DNA of 64,000 nucleotides from contig OZ037906.1 of assembly GCA_964035575.1 (NCBI GenBank), positions 1,116,001-1,180,000 on the forward strand, in the 5' to 3' direction. Positions 54,641 to 63,904 of this stretch are shown here, piece after piece. Position numbers and translations under genes: made by a program. The notes beneath the pieces are model-generated. The model did not search any database and was not told the DNA's origin. It worked only from the letters and a program-made list of their open reading frames with translations. This DNA comes from Rhynchopus sp. YZ270_cl-10. Lineage: Eukaryota > Euglenozoa > Diplonemea > Diplonemida > Diplonemidae. The stretch's first letter is position 1; every line of letters starts with the position of its first letter.

Positions 54641-54728
54641 TCTCCCTTCCACAGGCGGGCTACTCTTGGTTGAGCCCACCCCCCCATCCCCACACCCCAC
54701 CCCCATCACCCCCCCATTTCTAACCCAA

Positions 54729-55913
54729 ATGGAGGACATGCCAACGGGGTTTGAGTTTAATGTGGCGGATCCCAAGAAGAACCAGGAGGGTGTGCTGCCT
54801 CATTGGACGTATGCAGTGACAACGCGGACGAACCTGCCGCAGATGCTTGCCTCGCATGAGCAGAGCTCGTCGTTCGCTGTGAGACGGCGGTTTAATGATT
54901 TTGCGTGGCTCCGCGCACAGCTGGTCCAACGACATCCTGGATGCTTGGTACCGCCTATCCCAGAGAAAAAGCTTTATGTTATCTTTGAAAAGGTTTTAGG
55001 CTCGAACGACCCGACAGCACTGGTACACCACCGTATGCGGGCGATGAGGAAGTTTCTGGTTCGCGTCGGTGCGCACGACACCCTACAGAAGGATGAGGTG
55101 CTGCACGCCTTTCTTACCCTCTCAGATGCGTCGCTCAAGCGGAGGGTCGCGGACACTGCGTCGTATCACGATGTGATGGAGCAGCCGTTGCACCAGAAGG
55201 TGTATTCATTCTTTCAGAGCAAAGCGCCACCAAAGGAGGAGCATGCCCATTGGGAGGCGGTTCTGACGTACACGACTGGTCTTGAGGCGGAGCTGCAACG
55301 TTTGCGGAGCGCTTTTGAGCAAACGGCAACCATTCGCCAGGAGGCGGCAAAGACTATGCGTGCCTTTGGTAGGTCGGTCTCACAGTCTGGTGCAAAAGAG
55401 CGTGTCTTGGCAGGCGGAACTGCAGGGGAGCACCTCGAAACAATGGGGGTGGCAACAGAGTACGGCTCGCTTCTCCTCGCAGCCCAAGGCGAGGATGAAC
55501 ACTCTCAGATCGTGGAGACCTTGGTGTATTACTGCGGCATGTGTGGTGCGGCGAGAGACACCATAAAACGGCTGCAACGCGCCTTGGTTACAAGGGATGC
55601 AATGAAGGGGAGTATCGAGCTTCTGTCGCATAAGCGTGATACTGCGGCAGATGGTGACAAAAAGGTGAAATATGGTGTTCAAGTGGAAAATGTGACGGAT
55701 GAGTTCAACAACATAGACCAGCAGGTCAACCGCTTTACGGAAACGCTGAAGGAGGAGCTGGATACGTTTCACAGAGAGAAGTCGTACGACATCAAACAGC
55801 TTCTGACAGTGTGGTACGAGCTGCAGCACGAATACGGCCTCCGCCAATCACAGCGCTGGCTTGGCGAAGAACCGGACACAGAAGAGGAGGTGGCAGTCAA
55901 TGACATGGAGTAG
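54729..55913 (+). CDS. Sorting nexin (PX-BAR)
   Basis: This single coding exon encodes 394 residues. Residues about 10-130 form a PX domain that binds phosphoinositides. The RRRF motif at 52-55 supplies the conserved lipid-contacting arginine, and PPIPEKK at 75-81 is the proline loop. Residues about 150-385 are helical (AELQRLRSAFEQTATIRQEA, DEFNNIDQQVNRFTETLKEE) and fit the BAR domain of sorting nexins, which senses or bends endosomal membrane. Length and order agree with the SNX1/2/Vps5 and SNX4/7/30 groups; I cannot choose between them. Retromer or recycling work at endosomes is inferred. The start at 54729 follows a C-rich leader with a CACAG acceptor-like site; an upstream in-frame extension runs into repeats and is rejected. 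Confidence 0.93.
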   Translation: MEDMPTGFEFNVADPKKNQEGVLPHWTYAVTTRTNLPQMLASHEQSSSFAVRRRFNDFAWLRAQLVQRHPGCLVPPIPEKKLYVIFEKVLGSNDPTALVHHRMRAMRKFLVRVGAHDTLQKDEVLHAFLTLSDASLKRRVADTASYHDVMEQPLHQKVYSFFQSKAPPKEEHAHWEAVLTYTTGLEAELQRLRSAFEQTATIRQEAAKTMRAFGRSVSQSGAKERVLAGGTAGEHLETMGVATEYGSLLLAAQGEDEHSQIVETLVYYCGMCGAARDTIKRLQRALVTRDAMKGSIELLSHKRDTAADGDKKVKYGVQVENVTDEFNNIDQQVNRFTETLKEELDTFHREKSYDIKQLLTVWYELQHEYGLRQSQRWLGEEPDTEEEVAVNDME

Positions 55914-56196
55914 CGAGGGGGGAAATTGGGGTCAGGGTACGGGTTCACAATAAAAGGGGGGAGAGGGAGGCGAAAGTGTGTCTGTGGTTAGGGGTCCCTG
56001 GTATCTACGGTTGTCCGATACGGACAGTGTCGTGATGTGGTACTACCACTGGAATGTATTATGGCTAAACGCCTCTAAGCCAGAACCCAGTCGGATGGTT
56101 CATGGCGGAACATTACATTGCCAGTGTGTAGTGGGGGTTTTCTTGTCGGGTGGGGGGGGGGGGGGGGGGGGGGGTTAGGTGGGGGCAAAACCTTCA
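55914..56196. other. Spacer with a G tract of about 25 bases
   Basis: The G run lies at about 56151-56174. No coding sequence is seen. Confidence 0.6.
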
Positions 56197-56828
56197 CACG
56201 GCGGGGTCCGCACACCCCGAGGGTCCGTAAAACGGCATGTTAGGACACTCCCTCTTTACGGAGTGTCATTACGTAATTACGGAGCCTCCCAGGGAAAGGG
56301 ACTCTCGAAAATTTTTTTTTGCCCCCGTTTAGGGCTAATTTCGACGATTTGAGGCCATTAAAAGCAAAATTTGGCACTTTTGAGCATCTGTGGGGGTCTA
56401 AAACGCAGTTTAGAGTACCACAATTTTTAGTGGGTTTTACCGAAAACAAGTCAATTTTTGGGCCGAAAAAAAAATTTTTTTGACATCACAAAATTGCCCT
56501 TGGTGGGCCTATGTGTCCTCAATGAAATGCAAATATAGCTATTTTTAACTTTCACACACAATTTTAACGGGTTTTACCTGTGTACCTGTGTATCTGTGTA
56601 CCTGTGACTGGGTACTGGGTACTGGGTACTGGGCACCCAGAGAAAGCACCTTAAAAGCAGCGAAGGCGCAGGTTACGGGGAAGACAAGGTATGTAATTAT
56701 GTTTAACTTTCAGTTACTAGTGAAGATTGAACAAAAAAATGCCGCATATTTCAACTTGTTCGTGTTTTCAACTCGAAATAAACGCGTAATGTTCACACTA
56801 TTAAATAGCTATTTTTTTACGCACCAAT

Positions 56829-57005
56829 CATTTTGTGTCACCTCATGACATGAAGGAGGAAATAGAAACAAAGCATTTTGAACACACTTGCGGTTCTGGG
56901 GACGAACCGCGCTGCAGAGCCACTCCTCAGGTCGAGGTGTGTGCGTTTCACCACAACCTCTCCCATGGGTTTTATCGTGTGATGAGTGTTACGTTTCTAT
57001 TTGGT
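56829..57005 (+). repeat. R180 repeat, copy 2
   Basis: Matches 46346-46535 nearly throughout. The hairpin GCGGTTC...GAACCGC and the CCTC/GAGG stem are intact here, while the other copy has extra bases in them. Confidence 0.75.
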
Positions 57006-58597
57006 TCCACAGGCGCTCGTTACCTGCTTCACATAATTCACCTCGCTTCACTCGAACCATTTGTGCAGCAGGTCACTCTCTCGACCTGTAGCGTGGAAAA
57101 AATCTATCTTATTTCACGGCAATAAATAGCCTTTTTTATTAACCTCACCTTTCCCGACTACTACGTTTGTATACCATAACTTAATCACACCCCACATTTA
57201 CACTTATACAGGATCGTGAAGTCTGAACTGCACCCGCGATTGCGATGAGAAGCTTCACCGCGGTCCGACATTCAACAACTCAAAATCTACCCGCATCAAT
57301 CTATTCTGAGTTTGCGGACGAAGATCTGGGTGGAGGGGGGTGGGTACACTTAGTCAGTCACTGCTATAGCCATTAACCAAGGGAGCATAGCTAGTGCAAG
57401 AAATTCGACTTTGGAAACCTTCCGGAAAGTCTGTCCTCTGCTTGCGGAGGACTAGACACAAGAAAATATTGCGTTCCCCCAGAAAACCAGTGCACAATTC
57501 ACACTCCTTGTGGGTGGTCTTGTTGCCTTTTTGGTCAACAGTAATTTTGGCCCAGGCATGCTCTTGAAGCATGACAATTTAGTGTGTATGGGGCAGGGTG
57601 TTGTTTTGTTCTGAATTCTCTTTGTTATAACATCTAAGTCAATCGCGGGTGGTGGTTTGTGTAGCGTGAGGCACTCTTTTTAACAAACTTCCTGCGGCTG
57701 CTAAAGTGTTATTTCTTCGGATTTAACAACGTACAGCGTAACATAGTGGATTAGCCTGGTCGACACAACCTTTGATAGCTATGGGATAACCAACCCCCTT
57801 CGACCCCTTGTGGGTTCACTGAACAAGCCCTAGTGGTAGTTAAACGCGATTGACATTTACATTCCTAAAGATGAAAGAACAAGACAACACTTCTGTACCC
57901 GCGCATCAAAATTGTGGAAAACTTTGCACCCCAAACACCCTCAACAACGCCCGCCAAAAGGCGCCCCTTGTTGCTGGGACTTGGTTCTCATTGATACACT
58001 GCACAGCAGGCATTCCTCTGAGTCCAACGCAGTTTGGCCTGTCTGCAGCGTTGCACCGAAGGTGCACGAAGACAGGGTCTGGTGGTAAATTTTGCGTCTC
58101 GCATTCCCTCAGGGAAGTTTAAAAACTCTTGAGCTCGGTTTGTTGTCAAAGAAATATTCCACCATGTATTGAGGAGGGTAAGACAGTGTTCGCAGTTTCT
58201 ACTTGATAGCATTACAACATTTAACTTCTCCACGGGGGTCTTGGGCCGTTCACTCGGTTATACCTTGACTACCGGAAGATATTCTTGAGGCCTTTTTGGT
58301 CTCTAGAATATCCGGTCTTCCCGAACGGAGGCACACTTTGTGTGTTACTACGACCTGGCAATTTCCAGCAGTAGGTTAAGTAATCTTTCTTGTAAATTGT
58401 TGGATCATTATCTCCTCAGTGCATGGTGGAAGACGTCTTTGATAACTAACCGAGCTCACGACTTTTTTCGGTATGTAACTTGGGATAGGCCCACATGATC
58501 ATGGTCTATCATGTGGTACCTGTGTACCACTCGGTTTGCTCCCAGGGCTTTTCGACCAGCAGTCACACATCCAAACAGTGATTTCCCACCTTAGACC

Positions 58598-58735
58598 ACG
58601 TAATTACGTACCCTAGGGTCCGTAATTACGGACCCTAGGGTACGTAATTACGGACCCTAGGGTCCGTAATTACGGACCCGGGTCCGCACTTGAGGGTCCG
58701 TAAAGAGGGTCCGTAAAATTTACGGACCCTCGGGT
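58598..58735. repeat. Tandem palindromic repeat, unit about 20 bp
   Basis: Units of GGGTCCGTAATTACGGACCC and GGGTACGTAATTACGGACCC, joined by CTA, are each self-complementary. About five units are present, followed by shorter GAGGGTCCGTAAA blocks. Confidence 0.85.
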
Positions 58736-58761
58736 GTGTGGACCCCGCCGTGCAGGACGGG

Positions 58762-59884
58762 TGAGGCATTTTGACTTTTTTGGACTTCCGCGCAAAGTAC
58801 CCACAAACCACCCCTCATACCCACCCAGAAATGGGTCAGAAACACCCTGTGACCCGAAAATCCATGCTAAGGGCGACTCAGAATATGAAAAAATGCAAAA
58901 AAATAGTGAAAAAGTGGCCTTTTGACGGTTTTGGCCATGTTGGGTAAAATGGCCATTTTTGGACAAAAAAATCAAAAAAACAGCAAAATTTCGACGTCAT
59001 GACAGCTGCTTGGGCACAAACCTACCCCAGGGAGGTCCTGTGAGTCCATTCCGACCTGTTTTGGACACTTTAGGTACTTTTTTTGGCCGTTTTTTGGTGT
59101 TTTTAGGTCAAAAAATACCCTGGACTTTACCCTGGACGTCCCTGGGCCGCGACTTGCGCCCTGCTTTCAGACCCACTCTGGGCCAAAAAATGGGTGAAAA
59201 CCCCCGAAAAAGCACTCCGGGAACCCAGATAGTTCCAAATATCCACTAGAAACCCACCCAAACACCTCAAAAACATGCCAGAAAAATATTTTCAAAAACA
59301 CACTTTTTTCAAAAAGTTCATCTGGGCAGGTTCCATAATGACTTATTTGAAAAAGTGTGTTTTTAAAAATATTTTTCTGGCATGTTTTTGAGGTGTTTGG
59401 GTGGGTTTCTGGTGGATATTTGGAACTATCTGGGTTCCCGGAGTGCTTTTTCGGGGGTTTTCACCCATTTTTTGGCCCAGAGTGGGTCTGAAAGCAGGGC
59501 GCAAGTCCGGTCCGGGGATAGTCCGGGGATGTTTTTTGACCTAAAAACACCAAAAAACGGCCAAAAAAAGTACCTAAAGTGTCCAAAACAGGTCGGAATA
59601 GACTCACAGGACCTCCCTGGGGTAGGTTTGTGCCCAAGCAGCTGTCATGACGTCGAAATTTTGCTGTTTTTTTGATTTTTTTGTCCAAAAATGGCCATTT
59701 TACCCAACATGGCCAAAACCGTCAAAAGGCCACTTTTTCACTATTTTTTTGCATTTTTTCATATTCTGAGTCGCCCTTAGCATGGATTTTCGGGTCACAG
59801 GGTGTTTCTGACCCATTTCTGGGTGGGTATGAGGGGTGGTTTGTACGTACTTTGCGCGGAAGTCCAAAAAAGTCAAAATGCCTC
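58762..59884. mobile_element. 1.1-kb near-perfect palindrome
   Basis: The left arm (58762 to about 59314) starts TGAGGCATTTTGACTTTTTT. The right arm (about 59346-59884) is its reverse complement and ends GTCAAAATGCCTCA. A 30-base centre contains TTCATCTGGGCAGG. The arms are nearly identical except for a short diverged patch near 59110-59165. Open frames in the two arms are mirror images of each other and are not real genes. A recently formed fold-back element is inferred. Confidence 0.85.
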
Positions 59885-60090
59885 AAAAAAATAGGGGTTT
59901 TGCCCCCACCTAGGGGGGGGGGTGTTGTTTGTGTTCTTCTCGTTTCTGCCTCTCTCCTCTCTCCTCCCACGGAAAAGCGTGAAAAAAAAAAAAAAAAAAA
60001 AAAAAAAACAGAGGCAATTTTCTGGAAGAGAATGAGCAAAGGAAGGGAAAGGGACCGAGTAGTCCCTGACTATAATTCAGTTTTTGTAAA

Positions 60091-60135
60091 AAAGGTGGCT
60101 AAGCACAGTGAGGTTGAAGTTCATCTTACAAACTT
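60091..60135 (+). repeat. M1 module, diverged
   Basis: GGTGGCTAAGCACAGTGAGG, TTGAAGTTCATCTTACAAAC, T run. Confidence 0.65.
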
Positions 60136-60659
60136 TTTTTGTTTTTGTTTTTTTTTGCCAACCGCTTGCACCACAACTCAAGAGTGGATTTTTTTTTGTG
60201 TTTTATTTTGCTCAAATTGTGGCGCGAAAGCCTTGCAAACAGAGAACGGAGCAAAGGAGCGGGCCGGGGGAGGAACTGATAAAACTGCTGACTAAAAAAA
60301 AATTGCTTCGCCCACACAATACCTTACCATCCCCACAATCCTTTCGTCCAAGGTACCTTGACAGGTCATTTTTCTTCTTCTTTTCTTTGTGGCTAACTGT
60401 GGAGGATTAGAATCTTTACCAACTCCCTTTTTTAATTTTTTATGTTTCTGCCCAAGTTTTCAAAAGGAAACAGATCTTTTCCCCCTGCACTTCATAAAGG
60501 GGCCAACGTCCTTCGCCCCCTTTCTGTTTTGAGTGGCGCCACATGCAGGGGATTTTGTCGTTCCCTCTAGGTGCATGGTTTGGTGTTGTGTGAGACACCA
60601 ACACCACTGTTCCGCAGTGGGCCACGTCCTAGCGAGGGACTCGTTTCTGCCTTGCATAT

Positions 60660-60735
60660 TTTGTGCTTTCATCCGGGGGCTGGCATCGTGCGTGGGTCAG
60701 TCGGAGGTGCCTGCATCAATAACTTCAATTTATTT
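60660..60735 (+). repeat. M8 module
   Basis: TTGTGCTTTCATCCGGGGGC, TGGCATCGTGCGTGGGTCAG, TCGGAGGTGCCTGCATCAAT, AACTTCAATTTATTTTT. It matches the intronic copy at 28968. Confidence 0.65.
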
Positions 60736-61198
60736 TTTCTCCCCGGAAACGCATGTAACAAAAGTTTATATTTTTATTTGTGAAAAAAGAAGAAAAATAC
60801 GTATTTTGGGACAAAACCCCCCCTGTCGCTGTATTTGGATGTGCAGCCGGGTAATGTGCACAGTGGAGTGCATTTTCGTCTTTCCAGGTCTCCTTTGATA
60901 CAGTTAGCGGTACAGTGTGTATAATGCCCCATCCTCCCAAATAAAGATGTTTCCCTCACCTCAAGTACTTTCCCCTCCCTCGCCACCTTTCTGTAAACAA
61001 CCTCGGTGGGCTATAGAGGAAGTTGCATAAAAAAACGTGCACACAACTGGCAAAAGGGGAGGTGTCGTCACTCACCGTTCCTCACCCTTTGTTTTATCCA
61101 CAACCGTACAAAAAACCAGAGGGAGAGTGGTCCCCCACCTTGACACAACAAAAAACACCCCAAAAAAGGGGGGCGTGCAAAGCGAAGGCAAAAGCACA

Positions 61199-62512
61199 AT
61201 GGGTGACGAACCGCCGTTGTTCCCGCGCCTCCTCCCCTTTGAGCCGGGGACGTACCGGCAGGACCAGGAACGGTTGCTTCAGGTATGCTATTTTTTTACT
61301 ATTTCATCACGGGTTGCCTGCCGTAACGATCGTAAAATTTCGTACCACGATCATAGGCAACCCGTGTTTCATCCTTAGTTTCATCTTAAGAAGGCTTTTG
61401 AATTTGACACATTTTTCCTCCCCCCCAGGCCCTGCAGTACTTGGACCAATACCCAGACAACAACATGACGTGTGAGTTTCCTTCGTCGAAGATTGACCCC
61501 GGGTTTTGGGACACATTCACGGAGCAGGCACGGACGTGCAAATACGCACGCAAGGGCGATCCCTTCACGATCCCCTACGAGAACAAAGAGAGTGTCGACG
61601 CAAGCCTGATGTGGGTCAAGGCCTACAAGGAGTGCCTCGACGACGTGAACTGCTGTGTCTTCTACATGAACTCTGCGACGCAGGCCGACATCTTCCGCGG
61701 GCCGGACGTCTTCCTGCAGACCGTCCTTGAGAGCAAGGGGTATGGACACCACCTTTTGCACCAATATTTTCCCCTCAGTTCCCACAACAACGGGACACAA
61801 CCCACCTTCCATAATTCCCTCCTTCCCTAAACACACTACCCTTTTTCACAATATCCAACACATCCTGAACCCCCTCATCCACAGCGTCAAAGGCAACAGC
61901 CCCATGCTTCGCTTCAAGGTCGAAACTATGTCACGCGACATGCTGGTCGACACAGTATCCTTCGAAGTTGGCCTCAAGCCGTGGAACACCCTTGTCTCTG
62001 AGTGGAACTCTATGGTTCATGATCAGAAGGACCCGAACGACCTGCTGGTATGCAACACCCTCCTTTGCACCCCTCTTCCCCTCACACCCCTCCCTCTCTC
62101 TCAGCCTCAGGAGGTGAGCGAACGGCGTGGTGCGCGGTCTACGTCTAGCAAGGATTCGCGGATTGAGCATGTCTGTGTGTGCGAACACCACTCTCCTGTC
62201 CGCCCGAGGAACTCCTTGGGGAGCGCAATGGCAGCAGTCTTCCAGGCACAGCGGCGGCTGCACTACAGTTTACTAAACAGAGATGCGTTTACAACGGAGA
62301 CCTCTGTGGAGGAGCTGGACACGCTCAACGCATTCGACCGTGTTGTAGATCTGCTGGAGCACTGCTTCCCCCGGGTCGCCCGCAGCGACCTGCACACCCA
62401 CTACCAAAACTACATCCAGCAGATCCTTGACGACCCTCTCTCACGCGGTCGTCCAGGGGAAAAGGTTTCCCTCCCACCCACCTGGCCGCCGCCAACACGC
62501 TCTCTATTCTAA
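61199..62512 (+). CDS. Protein of unknown function, four exons
   Basis: Exons 61199-61282, 61429-61739, 61885-62047 and 62105-62512 join in frame to 321 residues. I do not recognise a family. The first 150 residues are well ordered (ALQYLDQYPDNNMTCEFPSS, WVKAYKECLDDVNCCVFYMN). A helical stretch follows (FEVGLKPWNTLVSEWNSMV), then a polar region and a final helical part (VEELDTLNAFDRVVDLLEHC). There is no signal peptide or membrane segment. All donors are GTATG, and acceptors follow C-rich tracts. Intron 1 contains a hairpin (61304-61362). The last acceptor is either 62104 or 62110, both in frame. A TAA stop lies 56 bp before an M2 module. Confidence 0.72.
61304..61362. repeat. Hairpin inside intron 1 of the preceding gene
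   Basis: CACGGGTTGCCT with GATCGT faces ACGATC with AGGCAACCCGTG. It makes up much of a 146-bp intron. Confidence 0.7.
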
Positions 62513-62567
62513 AGCGGTTTGCCGAAAGGTTTTCTACAGCTTCCCTGTAAACCACTCCCATGCGCAA

Positions 62568-62645
62568 CACTCCGGGGTGCGATAACCCGCGGAGTGTCGG
62601 TGCCTGCGTCCCAGAGGCGTTTGCACTATCAACTTCACTTTCTTT
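62568..62645 (+). repeat. M2 module just downstream of a gene
   Basis: CAACACTCCGGGGTGCGATA, ACCCGCGGAGTGTCGGTGCC, TGCGTCCCAGAGGCGTTTGC, ACTATCAACTTCACTTTC. Nearly identical to 7395-7470. Confidence 0.8.
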
Positions 62646-62858
62646 TTGCAGAATCAAAGTACGATGAAGCTACCTGCTCTGTCTTGTTTCGTCTCCCCCC
62701 CTCCTTTCGGCCCGAAAAGGGTAAAAAATTGGGGGAATTTTTTTGCAAAAGGAAAGGCGATCCCATAAGGGGTATGGTAGTGACGGTTTATTTTTTGTAA
62801 AAATGTAAAAAAACCGGATCTTTTTTTAGCCATTCTTCTCAACCATGTTTTTTTTTAG

Positions 62859-62900
62859 GTGACTAAGCATGAGAGGCTTAGGGTTATCTTATAAACTTTT
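62859..62900 (+). repeat. M1 module, canonical
   Basis: AGGTGACTAAGCATGAGAGG, CTTAGGGTTATCTTATAAAC, TTTTCTTTC. It is preceded by a T run. Confidence 0.8.
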
Positions 62901-63033
62901 CTTTCTTTTTTTTTTTTTGTTGTGTTTTGGTCAATTCTCATTTGTATCCGTGTTTTTTTCTATGCAGCGCTTTCGCTACGTTTCACAAAATAAAATATTT
63001 TTCCCCTTTCTGGTGCTTTTGGAAATCGGTCAA

Positions 63034-63165
63034 CGACCTGTCAACACATTAGGAGGGGTGTTTATAAAGTTCCTGTGTCAGTGACCATGTCTGCGACCTG
63101 TCAACACATTAGGAGGGGTGTTTATAAAGTTCCTGTGTCAGTGACCATGTCTGCGACCTGTCAAT
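63034..63165. repeat. 60-bp tandem duplication
   Basis: Two exact 60-bp copies begin at CGACCTGTCAACACATTAGG and at GCGACCTGTCAACACATTAG, and run through GAGGGGTGTTTATAAAGTTC. A partial third runs into ATATCGACCCCTCC. The CGACCTGTCAATATCG motif is the one duplicated at 10718 and 11924. Confidence 0.85.
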
Positions 63166-63279
63166 ATCGACCCCTCCCGGAGCACCACTTTCATTATTTA
63201 TTCCCTCTCCACTATAGATTTCTGGCAGTCGATGTTCTTCGACTTATTTTGTGCAGACCAATGAGCAGGGTTTCTTTAA

Positions 63280-63325
63280 GGTGATTAAGCACGAGAGGTG
63301 TACGTTCTTATGGAAACCCTTTATT
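63280..63325 (+). repeat. M1 module, diverged
   Basis: AGGTGATTAAGCACGAGAGG, TGTACGTTCTTATGGAAACC. The 5' half is conserved. Confidence 0.6.
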
Positions 63326-63525
63326 ATTTTGTTTCTCGTATTATTTTGTGTCATCGACCATCGAAGTGTATTGTGTATAATATATTGTATAATATATTAT
63401 TATTATGTAAAAAAGTGACTTTTAGGGTAAATGGTGTGACAGTTTCAATTAACATTGCAATTGCGTTTTGGGACATCCCATTTTTTTTTTTTTTTTGACA
63501 TTTGTGACTTTGCCTTCACAGTTAG

Positions 63526-63618
63526 TGCTCTCTGGGGTTCGATAACCCGCGGAGAACCAGTGCCTCTGCGTCTGCCTATGACCGGTGAGGCGTTTGCACT
63601 TTCAGCTTCTGTTTTTTA
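63526..63618 (+). repeat. M2 module
   Basis: GCTCTCTGGGGTTCGATAAC, CCGCGGAGAACCAGTGCCTC, GACCGGTGAGGCGTTTGCAC, TTTCAGCTTCTGTTTTTT. Confidence 0.78.
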
Positions 63619-63904
63619 AATGCCGCGCCGACTAAAAAGAAATATACTTGCACCCTCCCCTTTCTTCTCCACCGTCCCCTCTTCCTCTCTCTTCTCTCGT
63701 TCACTGACAGCTACTCTTTGTTCTTCGTTAACAACACGCGACTGCATTGGGCCCTGCGACACACACTACAACTCGCGGCGGTGTTCCGCTGTTTTGTTCT
63801 TTTTGTGTGTGTGTGTGTGTAATGTTCTTCTTCGCTGTGTTGTGCAATTCCCATATGATTGAGAACGCATACCTTTGGAGGGAAGGGTGGGTGGGGTGGT
63901 TAAC

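Larger units (their letters stand above)
51695..54728. other. Gene-free stretch with dense module array
   Basis: Modules: M1 (52022-52060, 52390-52425, 52725-52765), M3 (52176-52240, 54439-54640), M2 (52555-52630, 52633-52720, 53400-53480) and a fold-back element (53290-53393). 53500-54420 is AT-rich without a recognised feature. 54640-54728 has a pyrimidine tract ending CACAG, perhaps a 5'-UTR acceptor of the sorting-nexin gene. Confidence 0.6.
56197..58752. mobile_element. 2.6-kb element with 34-bp inverted ends
   Basis: CACGGCGGGGTCCGCACACC, CCGAGGGTCCGTAAA at the left is inverted at the right (TTTACGGACCCTCGGGTGTG, TGGACCCCGCCGTG). The interior contains R180 copy 2, a short GGGTACT array (about 56609-56630), protein-like minus-strand fragments (57354-57572 with KECELC; 57988-58233) and a GGGTCCGTAATTACGGACCC tandem tract near the right end. 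It may be a decayed DNA transposon. No intact transposase is recognised. Confidence 0.55.
59885..61198. other. Gene-free stretch with A tract, M1 and M8 modules
   Basis: An A tract lies at about 59981-60008, an M1 copy at 60091-60135 and an M8 copy at 60660-60735. The rest is AT-rich, with unsupported frames and the leader of the next gene. Confidence 0.55.

Noticed and set aside
54537-54728. N-terminal extension of the sorting nexin
   Set aside because: It would encode the MITE and the M3 module; the PX domain starts properly from the ATG at 54729.
58959-59688. Two mirrored frames starting MDKKIKKTAKFRRHDS
   Set aside because: Identical only because they lie in the arms of the palindrome; composition is low complexity and neither has a supported gene structure.
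7395-63618. tRNA genes, because of GGTTCGA in M2
   Set aside because: No acceptor, anticodon or D arms can be placed around it; only the B-box-like loop is present.
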